A stretch of DNA of 16,773 bases from Planctomycetes bacterium SM23_32 (GTDB taxonomy: Bacteria > Planctomycetota > Brocadiia > SM23-32), in contig LJUE01000083.1 of assembly GCA_001303885.1 (NCBI GenBank), forward strand, positions 1 through 16,773. The letters run 5' to 3'. The notes beneath the pieces were generated by a model, which made no database searches, was not told the DNA's origin, and was given only the letters and a program-made list of their open reading frames with translations. The translations under genes were made by a program, and so were the position numbers. This document shows, one piece after another, positions 6,245-12,819 of this stretch. Positions within the stretch are counted from its first letter, which is position 1. Each line of letters begins with the position of its first letter.

Positions 6245-8477
6245 CGACGCCGGCCGCACGGACAGCACCGCACTCGCTCTCAAGGTCTCCTCGCCCGATG
6301 ACCGCATGCTCGTCTGGGACGGCGACACGTTCGCCTCGGGGCTCAGCTGGGTGGACCCGGCCGGCGGCTTCAGCTACCTGAGGCCCCAGAGCGAGGTCTA
6401 CCACAGCGGCAAGGTCGCACTCGAGATGTGGTGCGACGTCCAGGGCGGCTCGATGGGCGGCGGCTGGAACTGGCACGGCTGGTACCCGGACAACGCCGGC
6501 AGCGACGTTCGCGCCTTCCGCAACCTCTCCTTCTGGGCGAAGGCGGAGGGCGAAAGAAAGCGCGACTTCGACGTGTCCCTCGTGTGCTCTACCTACAGGA
6601 CCAGGACGGCCGCCGTCAGCGCGTCGGCCTATGTCCGGCCGCCGGACGCCGACCTGCTGGATGGCCAGTGGCACGAGGTCATCATCCCCATGGCGGACCT
6701 GCTGTCCGGACCCGACGTCAGGTTCGACGCGTCCAGGGCCTGGGAGGTGGACCTGAACACGTGGGCTCCTCAGCCGGGCAAGTTCAGCCTCTTCATAGAT
6801 GAGATCGGCTTTGACAACCGGCGCGTGCGGCCCCGGTCCGTGACGGTCTCTGCCCCCGAGCCGCGGGAGGCCCAGGGCGCGAGAGGCGCCCCGGCCGACG
6901 TGACGGCGACGGTGGACGTCGCGGCGGCGGGGGCGCCCATCAGCCCCGGGATATATGGCGCCGCCATGGGCGATAGGAAGCTGGCGAAAGAGATGGGCCT
7001 CACGATGCTCCGCGCGGGCGGCAACCCGGTGACGCCCTTCAACTGGAAGAAGGGCTTCTCCTCGAAGGGCGCCGACTGGTTCTTCCAGAATGAGGGCGCC
7101 GAGACGACCCCCGACCGGACATGGCTCGCGACCTTCCACCGGGCCAACAAGGAAGCCGGCCTCGGATCCTACCTGGCCGTCCCCATGATGGGCCGGGTGG
7201 CGAAGGACGGCACTTCGGTGGCGTTCGACACCCGCAAGCACCAGGGGCAGGACTCCTGGGCCGGGCAGGCCCAGCCGACCGACCGCCTGCCCTACGCCGG
7301 CGGGGGTACGCGCGGCGGCCGGCCGATCGAGGCCGACCCGGACGGCACCTCCGTGCCCATGTCGGCCCAGGAGCAGACCGACATGCTGCGCTTCATGGTC
7401 GAAGACATGGGCTACGGCCGCGCCGAAGAGGGCGGGATCGGCATCATCGCGCTGGATAACGAGCCGAACCTCTGGCACGCCACCCACCGCGGCATGCGGC
7501 TGAAGGGATGCTCGTTCGACGAGCTCTGGGAGCGCACCCGCGACTACGCTTCGCGCTACAAGCAGATAGACCCGACCGTGAAAGTCGCCGGGGGCACCTT
7601 CTGGGGCTGGACGGCCTACTTCTACTCCGGGCTCGACGCGCAGCTGGTGGGGCGGGGCGAGGGCGGCTGGGACGCCCCGCCGGACTTCGTCGCTCACGGC
7701 CGAGAGCCGCTGGTCAAGTGGTGGCTGAAGGAGCTGAAGGCGCACGAGGAGCAGACGGGCGAGCGCCTGGTGGACATCCTGGACGTCCATTTCTACCCGC
7801 AGACCGGCATCTACATGGCCGGCACGCCGAACGCCCCCGACGTGATGGAAGGGCGCGTGCAGGAGACACGGGTGATGTGGGACCCGACATGGCGGGACCC
7901 GTCCTGGATGGGCGCCGAGACCGACAACGTGCTCAAGGTGATCCGCCTGATGAAGGAGTGGATCGCCGACTGCAACCCCGGCCTCGAACTCGCGCTGGGT
8001 GAGTACAACTTCGGCGGCGACAGGGACGTATCGGGCGGCGTGGCGCAGGCGGAACTGCTCGGGGTGTTCGCGCGCGAGGGGCTCGACTACGCCTTCTACT
8101 GGTTCTTCCCGGCGATGAACAGCCCGCAGTACTTTGCTTTCAAGATGTTCCGCAACCCGGACGGGCGGCACACGGCCTTCGGCGATGTCTATCTGCCCAG
8201 CGAGGTGAGCGCTCCCAGCGACGTGTCGGTGCACGCCGCGCGGGACAGCGCGACGGGGCGCTTGACGTTCGTGCTGGTCAACAAGCGCGCGGCCAAGCCG
8301 GCGCGGGTGACGCTGAAGCTGAGCAGGCCGGTGCCGGCCCAGGACGTGACGGTCTACGAGTACAGCGCGGCGGACAAGGCCTGCATCGGCAAGCTGCCGC
8401 CGCGGCAGGTGCAAGGCGAGAACCTGACGGTGGACCTTCCGGCGATGAGCGTCCTGCGGTTCGACCTGGCGCCATAG
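6132..8477 (+). CDS. GH44 endoglucanase/xyloglucanase catalytic part (frameshifted gene)
   Basis: This is the 3' part of the gene begun at 4886. The native reading starts near 6174; ATG 6132 is only the first Met of this frame. Joined-product numbering (about 1196 residues) follows. The end of the Ig-like module runs to about 470. A carbohydrate-binding-like beta-sandwich spans about 474-650 (LVWDGDTFASG to FIDEIGFDNRRV). The GH44 catalytic barrel starts at about 670 (PISPGIYGAAM, LRAGGNPVTPFNWKKGFSS). ALDNEPNLWHATH carries the predicted acid/base Glu859, and ALGEYNFGGD the predicted nucleophile Glu1039. Their 180-residue spacing agrees with known GH44 enzymes. The barrel is followed by the usual C-terminal beta-domain ending in LRFDLAP. 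GH44 enzymes are retaining endo-beta-1,4-glucanases, many acting on xyloglucan, which suits the propeller and the esterase nearby. Secretion is inferred from the upstream signal peptide. Confidence 0.88.
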   Translation: MERSLCWTMEPTATVRRTFAMPGAVSAGDKAIGIVAVDDAGRTDSTALALKVSSPDDRMLVWDGDTFASGLSWVDPAGGFSYLRPQSEVYHSGKVALEMWCDVQGGSMGGGWNWHGWYPDNAGSDVRAFRNLSFWAKAEGERKRDFDVSLVCSTYRTRTAAVSASAYVRPPDADLLDGQWHEVIIPMADLLSGPDVRFDASRAWEVDLNTWAPQPGKFSLFIDEIGFDNRRVRPRSVTVSAPEPREAQGARGAPADVTATVDVAAAGAPISPGIYGAAMGDRKLAKEMGLTMLRAGGNPVTPFNWKKGFSSKGADWFFQNEGAETTPDRTWLATFHRANKEAGLGSYLAVPMMGRVAKDGTSVAFDTRKHQGQDSWAGQAQPTDRLPYAGGGTRGGRPIEADPDGTSVPMSAQEQTDMLRFMVEDMGYGRAEEGGIGIIALDNEPNLWHATHRGMRLKGCSFDELWERTRDYASRYKQIDPTVKVAGGTFWGWTAYFYSGLDAQLVGRGEGGWDAPPDFVAHGREPLVKWWLKELKAHEEQTGERLVDILDVHFYPQTGIYMAGTPNAPDVMEGRVQETRVMWDPTWRDPSWMGAETDNVLKVIRLMKEWIADCNPGLELALGEYNFGGDRDVSGGVAQAELLGVFAREGLDYAFYWFFPAMNSPQYFAFKMFRNPDGRHTAFGDVYLPSEVSAPSDVSVHAARDSATGRLTFVLVNKRAAKPARVTLKLSRPVPAQDVTVYEYSAADKACIGKLPPRQVQGENLTVDLPAMSVLRFDLAP
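6170..6176 (+). other. Frameshift site joining propeller and GH44 parts
   Basis: Upstream frame: VALLDDGTHGDG, ending around GGT (6173-6175). Downstream frame: VRRTFAMPGAVSAG, from GTG (6174). Together they give one continuous Ig-like module, a common arrangement in which LLDDG.HGD is followed by a RTF.(V/M)P strand. One surplus base near 6170-6174 (or two missing) explains the break. No slippery heptamer was seen. Confidence 0.75.
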
Positions 8478-8786
8478 GCTCCCCCCGTTTGCGGGTTCGC
8501 CAGCTCTCGTGCCGGGCATGATGGGCTCATCCTTGGCCCGTCTCCTACGGCGAGCACTGAATGGCCGCCTGCCACGTCACCGACGAGGCCCCATGCCACG
8601 AGCGTCGGCAAGGGCACTTCGCAGCGGCGGTTGTCGGGCTCGGTGTTGCGGCCGTCCGGGTGGAGCGCTTGCGGAACCGGCTGCCGGCCGCTAAACTCCG
8701 CGTTCGCTGCTCGCGGCCGGCGTGTGCTGGGCGGGTGCCGTCCCGGGCAGGGGACCTGACCGGACAAGCGCGATGGGAGGCCGTGC
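8478..8786. other. Intergenic region upstream of the sugar-modifying pair
   Basis: These 309 bp hold no convincing gene: short frames here are Arg-rich and lack ribosome-binding sites. The right half contains the promoter-like pair at 8669-8697. No intrinsic terminator with a T run was seen after the GH44 gene. The length and the promoter suggest that the downstream pair is transcribed separately. Confidence 0.4.
8669..8697 (+). promoter_or_regulatory. Possible sigma70-like promoter of the epimerase/oxidoreductase pair
   Basis: TTGCGG (8669-8674) and TAAACT (8692-8697) are separated by 17 bp. A start near 8704 would give a leader of about 83 nt ahead of ATG 8787. The -10 box matches four of six consensus bases and the -35 box three, so this is a modest prediction. 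Confidence 0.33.
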
Positions 8787-9641
8787 ATGAGAGTGCTCTT
8801 TATCGGCGGGACGGGGCTGATCAGTTCGGCGTGCACGGAGCTGGCCGTGCGGCGGGGCTTCGTGCAGCGCGACGTCGAGCTCTTCGGGGGGAAGGTGCGG
8901 CAGTACATATTCATAAGCTCCGCCAGCGCCTACCAGAAGCCGCCGCTGGACTACGTGATCACCGAGAGCACGCCGCTGGTCAACCCCCGGTGGCAGTACT
9001 CGCGCGACAAGGCGGCCTGCGAGGACCTGCTGATGCAGGAGCACCGCCGCGGCGGCTTCCCCTTCACCGTCGTGCGGCCGTCTCTGACCTACGGCCCGAG
9101 CATGATCCCGCTGGCGGTGAACAGCTGGAGCCGGCCCTACACCATCATCGAGCGCATGCGGGCGGGCAGGAAGGTCATCGTGCCGGGCGACGGCACATCG
9201 CTCTGGACGGTGACGTGGAACGGCGACTTCGCGAAGGGCTTCGTCGGCCTGCTGGGCAACCAGCGGGCCATCGGGCACGCCTTCCACATCACCTCCGACG
9301 AGGTGCTCACCTGGGACCAGCTCTACACCGAGACCGCCCGCGCGGCCGGCGCGGAGCCCAACCTGCTGCACGTCGCGAGCGAGTTCATCATCGCCTTCTG
9401 CCCGGACCAGGAGGGCAACCTGCTCGGCGATAAGGCCGTCACCGCCGTCTTCGACAACTCGAAGATCAAGCGCTTCGTGCCCGGCTTCGTCGCGACCACC
9501 ACGTTCGCGCAGGGCGTCCGCAGGGCGCTGGCCTGGTTCGAGGCCGACCCGGCGAGGTGCGCCGTTGATGAGGAGGCGAACGCCACGTGGGACCGCATCA
9601 TCGAGGCCTACGAGTCCGGACTCGCCAGTGCCGGAGCCTGA
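8787..9641 (+). CDS. NAD-dependent epimerase/dehydratase-like protein (extended SDR) lacking part of the Rossmann fold
   Basis: ATG 8787 follows GGGAGG (8775-8780) at 6 bp. The 284-residue product opens with the dinucleotide-binding loop IGGTGLISS (7-15). It has the catalytic Ser region ISSASAYQKP, the Tyr-x-x-x-Lys pair in YSRDK, the VRPSLTYGPS strand, and the sugar-side lobe typical of extended SDR sugar-nucleotide or sugar epimerases/dehydratases of about 330-345 residues. Between RRGF (about 25) and VQRDVELFGGK there is an abrupt join. The second and third beta-strands, with the acidic residue that normally binds the NAD ribose, and the following helix are missing, about 55-60 residues, yet the frame stays open. 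This may be a real in-frame deletion or an assembly error; a truncated fold would probably bind NAD poorly. The next gene starts 19 bp downstream, so the two are likely co-transcribed and cytoplasmic. The substrate is unknown. Confidence 0.82.
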   Translation: MRVLFIGGTGLISSACTELAVRRGFVQRDVELFGGKVRQYIFISSASAYQKPPLDYVITESTPLVNPRWQYSRDKAACEDLLMQEHRRGGFPFTVVRPSLTYGPSMIPLAVNSWSRPYTIIERMRAGRKVIVPGDGTSLWTVTWNGDFAKGFVGLLGNQRAIGHAFHITSDEVLTWDQLYTETARAAGAEPNLLHVASEFIIAFCPDQEGNLLGDKAVTAVFDNSKIKRFVPGFVATTTFAQGVRRALAWFEADPARCAVDEEANATWDRIIEAYESGLASAGA

Positions 9642-9660
9642 GTACGAAGGGGAAGGGGCG

Positions 9661-10695
9661 ATGAGCAAGACCATCGGAATGGGCATCCTCGGCTGCGGCG
9701 ACTACCTGCGCTGGGAGAAGGGCGCCATAGCGGCCAGCAAACGGATCGCCGTGAGGGCGCTCTTCGACCCCCGCGCCGAGCGGGCCCGGCGCTACGCCGA
9801 GCTGCTGGGCGGCGAGCCGGCCGAATCGGCCGACGCCGTGCTCGACGACCCCGACGTCGAGGTCGTCTGCCTCTTCGTGCCGCCGTGGCTCCGCAGGGAC
9901 CTGTTGCTGAAGGCAGTGGAGGCCGGCAAGCACGTCATCGCCGTCAAGCCGCTCGGCCCGACGGTCGAGGAGTGCGGCGAGATGGTGCGGGCCGCCGAGG
10001 CGGCGGACGTGCTCTGCTGCGTGCAGTACCGCCGCACGGGCAACGCCGTCCTGGAGACCTGCAAGGACGTCTTCGAAGGCGGCGAGCTGGGGCGGCTCGC
10101 CATCTACCGCCAGGACTGGATGCACCACTACCCGCAGTGGAACGACTGGGCGACCGACCCGGCCAGGAACGGCGGTCCGTTCATGGACGCCATGATCCAC
10201 AACCTGAACACCGCCCGCTACCTGATGGGCCGGCCCGTGACGCACTGCACATACTTCTCCGAGGACTTCGCGCACCCGGACCTGAAGTGCAACGACACCG
10301 AGCTGATGAAGGCCGACTTCGCCGGGGGCGGCACGGCGCTGCTGTTTATCACCTGGGCGGCGGACCTGGCCGTCTACAGCACCGAGGGCAACGACCGCGA
10401 GCACGTCGAAGTCCTCTACATGGTCACCGACCAGGGCTGGCGGCTGACCGAAGAGCACCGCAGCGGGGAGCAGCTGATCGTCGCCTCGCGCGAGGGGAGG
10501 GAGCGCCTCTTCCGCCCGCAAGCACTGCCGGCCACCTTTTACGACCGGTTCGCCGAGGCCGTCGAGACCGGCGGCCCGCTGCCGCGGGACGTGCCCGACG
10601 TGCGGGCGGCCTACGAGGACGTGAAGCTCGTGCGTGACGGCGAGGCCAACCCGGGCGTCCGCATGGCCGTGGACCTATCGCTTGTCGGCCAGTAG
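9661..10695 (+). CDS. Gfo/Idh/MocA family NAD(P)-dependent oxidoreductase
   Basis: The 344-residue product is the normal length for the family. ATG 9661 follows the purine-rich AAGGGGAAGGGG (9647-9658). Residues 1-120 form the Rossmann domain, with GILGCGDY (8-15) as nucleotide loop and the conserved lysine K96 in AVKPLGPT. The usual Glu before this Lys-Pro is Val here. The second, alpha/beta domain carries the expected active-site pair Asp176 and His180 in GGPFMDAMIHNLNTARYLMG. No signal peptide is present, so it acts in the cytoplasm. These enzymes oxidise or reduce hydroxyl groups of sugars, inositols or amino sugars, and some initiate oxidative glycoside cleavage. Its position 19 bp after the epimerase-like gene suggests a joint sugar-processing step for products of the neighbouring hydrolases. 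The exact substrate cannot be read from the sequence. Confidence 0.9.
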   Translation: MSKTIGMGILGCGDYLRWEKGAIAASKRIAVRALFDPRAERARRYAELLGGEPAESADAVLDDPDVEVVCLFVPPWLRRDLLLKAVEAGKHVIAVKPLGPTVEECGEMVRAAEAADVLCCVQYRRTGNAVLETCKDVFEGGELGRLAIYRQDWMHHYPQWNDWATDPARNGGPFMDAMIHNLNTARYLMGRPVTHCTYFSEDFAHPDLKCNDTELMKADFAGGGTALLFITWAADLAVYSTEGNDREHVEVLYMVTDQGWRLTEEHRSGEQLIVASREGRERLFRPQALPATFYDRFAEAVETGGPLPRDVPDVRAAYEDVKLVRDGEANPGVRMAVDLSLVGQ

Positions 10696-10822
10696 CCGGG
10701 CGACCTCTGCCGCCCCGCCCGAGGCGGACGGGCTCGGCGGTCGGTCCATCTTCTTCGCCGTTCTTGCGGGAAATGGGCGTACTGCTGGGCTGATGGGGCC
10801 TGAGGACTGGAGGACGAGGCCC

Positions 10823-12514
10823 ATGAGGTGCCTGAGTGATCCTGGAATGGCCGCACCCGCGGTCGCCCTCCTGCTGTGCTGCCTCGTGCTGCCGGCGCTG
10901 GCGGACACCTTGCGCGTGGCAAGGGACGGCCAATGGACCAGGATCCAGGAAGCCATCAACGCCGCCCGCCCCGGGGATACCGTGGAGGTGGCGCACGGAC
11001 GCTATGCCGAGACGGTCACGATCGCCAAGTCCGACCTGACTCTCCGGGCCGCCCCAGGGGACCTGCCCCTGATTGACGGTGCCGGGGAACGGGAGTACGG
11101 CATCCATGTGCCCCGCGACGTGGCCGTCGAAGGCCTGCGCATCGAGGGTTTTGAGGTCGCACGCCAGACGCGGAAGGGCATCTTCATCGAGAGCCGCGCC
11201 AGCAGGGGCATCGGCATCAGCGGCAACGTCGTCCATCACATGCGGGAGAAGGGCATTGACGTCTGCGGAGCCGAGCATCTGATAGAGGGCAACGTCATCT
11301 ACATGATCGGCAACGACCAGGAGGCGATGGGAATCCGGCTGGAGCAGACGCGCGACTGCGTTGCCCGCGATAACGACGCCTTCCTGTGCAAGAAAACGGC
11401 CATCCGCGACCAGACGGGCGCCGGCAACCTGATCGAGAGCAACCTGATGCACATGTGCTGGTGCGGACTCGACTTCAACGCCTCGTCAGGCGCCAGGGCC
11501 CTCAACAACTGCATCTACTGCAACCTGACGGGGTTCAACCCCAAACACCTGAAGGGCAACGTTGGCTGGAACCTGTTCCGGCACAACAGCCTCTACGGCA
11601 ACCGGGGCGAGAACGTCTGCATTGCCGTCAACCGCGCTGACTGGCTGCCAGACACCGGCCCCGACCTGGACTGGCTGGACATACAGAACAACATCCTCGG
11701 GCCCTGCGGTTACACGCATCTCTGGAACCGGCCGCAGATCGTGGGCGAGAACGTGGTCGTTGACAACAACGTCTACTGCGGCGAGCCGGGCTGGCCGCCC
11801 CACTTCTACCAGACGGAGTGGCATCGCTCGAAGCGGCCCGGACTGACAAGCCTGGCCCGGATGCAGGCCGAGACCGGATTCGGCACATCGGGTCGGATCG
11901 CGGACTCGCCCTTCCTCGATCCCGAGCACGGCGATCTCGACTACGCCGACGACAGCCCGCTCGCGTCCCTGGGCGCCGACCTCGGGGACCCGCGGGGCAG
12001 GCAGCTCGGTGCGCGCGGTGTCCGGCGGCCGGTCACGCGCTTCGTCCGCGTGGCGATGAACGCCGTGGCCGCCTCGGTCAACGAAGGCCTGATGCACTAC
12101 ACGACGGACGGCCGCTACTACACTGAGTGGCACTCGGGGACCGGAACCGAGGACCAGTGGATCACCTACGAGCTCACTGACCGCCGGCCGTTCACGCACC
12201 TGATCCTCGTCCCGGTCGGGCACAAGGTCGAGTTCAACATCCGGCGCTACGAGTTCCTCGTCTCCGAGGACGGCCACCGGTTCGAGATGCTCTTCCGAGG
12301 AGAGAACAACGACTCGGGCAGCACCTTCATCTATGAGCTGGACGAGCCCGTTGCGCCGCGGTTCCTCAAGCTGCGCATGCTGGAGAAGTTCCCGGACGAC
12401 GGCCTGGACTGGACGCCGGCTAATCTGCAGCTCGACGAACTCATGGCAGGCTTCTTTGAGCCGAGCCTGGACGCCGTCCCCCGCCTCGGAAGGCCTAACA
12501 CGAGCAGCCGCTGA
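10823..12514 (+). CDS. Secreted right-handed beta-helix protein with C-terminal F5/8-type module
   Basis: ATG 10823 is preferred: GGAGGACGAGG (10809-10819) precedes it, and it opens a signal peptide of about 27 residues (AVALLLCCLVLPALA). An upstream in-frame Met at 10793 would lengthen this lead. Residues about 28-395 are a right-handed parallel beta-helix of pectate-lyase or NosD type: TRIQEAINAARPGDTVEVAHGRY at the N-cap, then repeated I-x-G-N-x-V/I turns (GISGNVVHHM, IEGNVIYMIGN, IQNNILGP) and a typical closing SPLASLGADLG. Residues about 403-550 look like a discoidin (F5/8 type C) beta-sandwich with DQWITYELTDRRPFTHLIL and PRFLKLRMLEKFPDDGLDWT, which usually binds sugars. The helix may cleave or bind a polysaccharide; no catalytic residues can be assigned, so enzyme activity is inference. 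It is the last plus-strand gene and converges on the kinase remnant. Confidence 0.82.
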   Translation: MRCLSDPGMAAPAVALLLCCLVLPALADTLRVARDGQWTRIQEAINAARPGDTVEVAHGRYAETVTIAKSDLTLRAAPGDLPLIDGAGEREYGIHVPRDVAVEGLRIEGFEVARQTRKGIFIESRASRGIGISGNVVHHMREKGIDVCGAEHLIEGNVIYMIGNDQEAMGIRLEQTRDCVARDNDAFLCKKTAIRDQTGAGNLIESNLMHMCWCGLDFNASSGARALNNCIYCNLTGFNPKHLKGNVGWNLFRHNSLYGNRGENVCIAVNRADWLPDTGPDLDWLDIQNNILGPCGYTHLWNRPQIVGENVVVDNNVYCGEPGWPPHFYQTEWHRSKRPGLTSLARMQAETGFGTSGRIADSPFLDPEHGDLDYADDSPLASLGADLGDPRGRQLGARGVRRPVTRFVRVAMNAVAASVNEGLMHYTTDGRYYTEWHSGTGTEDQWITYELTDRRPFTHLILVPVGHKVEFNIRRYEFLVSEDGHRFEMLFRGENNDSGSTFIYELDEPVAPRFLKLRMLEKFPDDGLDWTPANLQLDELMAGFFEPSLDAVPRLGRPNTSSR

Positions 12515-12561
12515 GCGGCGAGGGAGGCCCTGGGGCACTCCTTGACGCTCATGACGCGCTG

Positions 12562-12717
12562 CTATACGACGACGTCCGTGGTAGAGAAGCTCGACGCCGT
12601 GGGGCGGATCAGCTCCGCCAGGGAGACGCCCTCCACGTAGCCCATGGTGAAGTGGGCGCGGCCCATGCCGCCCTCGCCGAGGTTCGTGGGGATCTCATAA
12701 GGGCCGAACTTTGCCAT
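12562..12717 (-). pseudogene. Remnant of a Hanks-type Ser/Thr protein kinase
   Basis: Minus-strand ATG 12717-12715, preceded by AGGGGA, opens a 51-codon frame ending TAG 12564-12562. It reads MAKFGPYEIPTNLGEGGMG, which is the N-terminus and glycine-rich ATP loop of a bacterial Ser/Thr kinase (FGPYEI..LG.GGMG). It then jumps to HFTMGYVEGVSLAELI, which resembles the hinge and following helix (F.M.YVEG.SLAELI). The segment with the catalytic Lys, the alpha-C Glu and strands between, about 60-70 residues, is missing in frame. Everything after the hinge (HRDLKPxN, DFG) is absent too. The tail ASSFSTTDVVV is unrelated. It cannot be an active kinase. Whether it is expressed as a small protein is unknown; decay or an assembly collapse is more likely. 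Confidence 0.65.
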
Positions 12718-12767
12718 GGGCCATCCCCTGCCGATGGGCGGCGGAGGGCAGACGTCCCCCGTGGGTG

Positions 12768-12773
12768 AATATA
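12768..12773 (-). promoter_or_regulatory. Possible -10 box upstream of the kinase remnant
   Basis: The minus strand carries TATATT (12773-12768), five of six consensus bases, about 50 bp before the kinase-remnant ATG. The -35 position 17 bp upstream is poor (GTGCAA). The AT-rich hexamer stands out in GC-rich surroundings, so a relict kinase promoter is plausible. Confidence 0.25.
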
Positions 12774-12819
12774 CCGGAAGGCCGCCCATCTTGCACACGG
12801 GGCGCCGCGTCGCGCGGTC

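Noticed and set aside
4955..6328. 457-residue minus-strand frame antisense to the propeller
   Set aside because: The plus strand carries repeated Asp-boxes; the antisense sequence is compositionally biased with no motif.
6063..8519. 818-residue open frame on the minus strand
   Set aside because: It lies antisense to the GH44 domain, which has both catalytic glutamates in the plus frame. The antisense product has no domain signature.
8509..8694. Small plus-strand frame between the GH44 and epimerase genes
   Set aside because: No ribosome-binding site, Arg-rich composition, no similarity recognised; it overlaps the predicted promoter.
10696..10822. Possible terminator hairpin after the Gfo/Idh gene (GCCCG...CGGGC)
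   Set aside because: The stem is only five base pairs in a GC-rich background and no T run follows.
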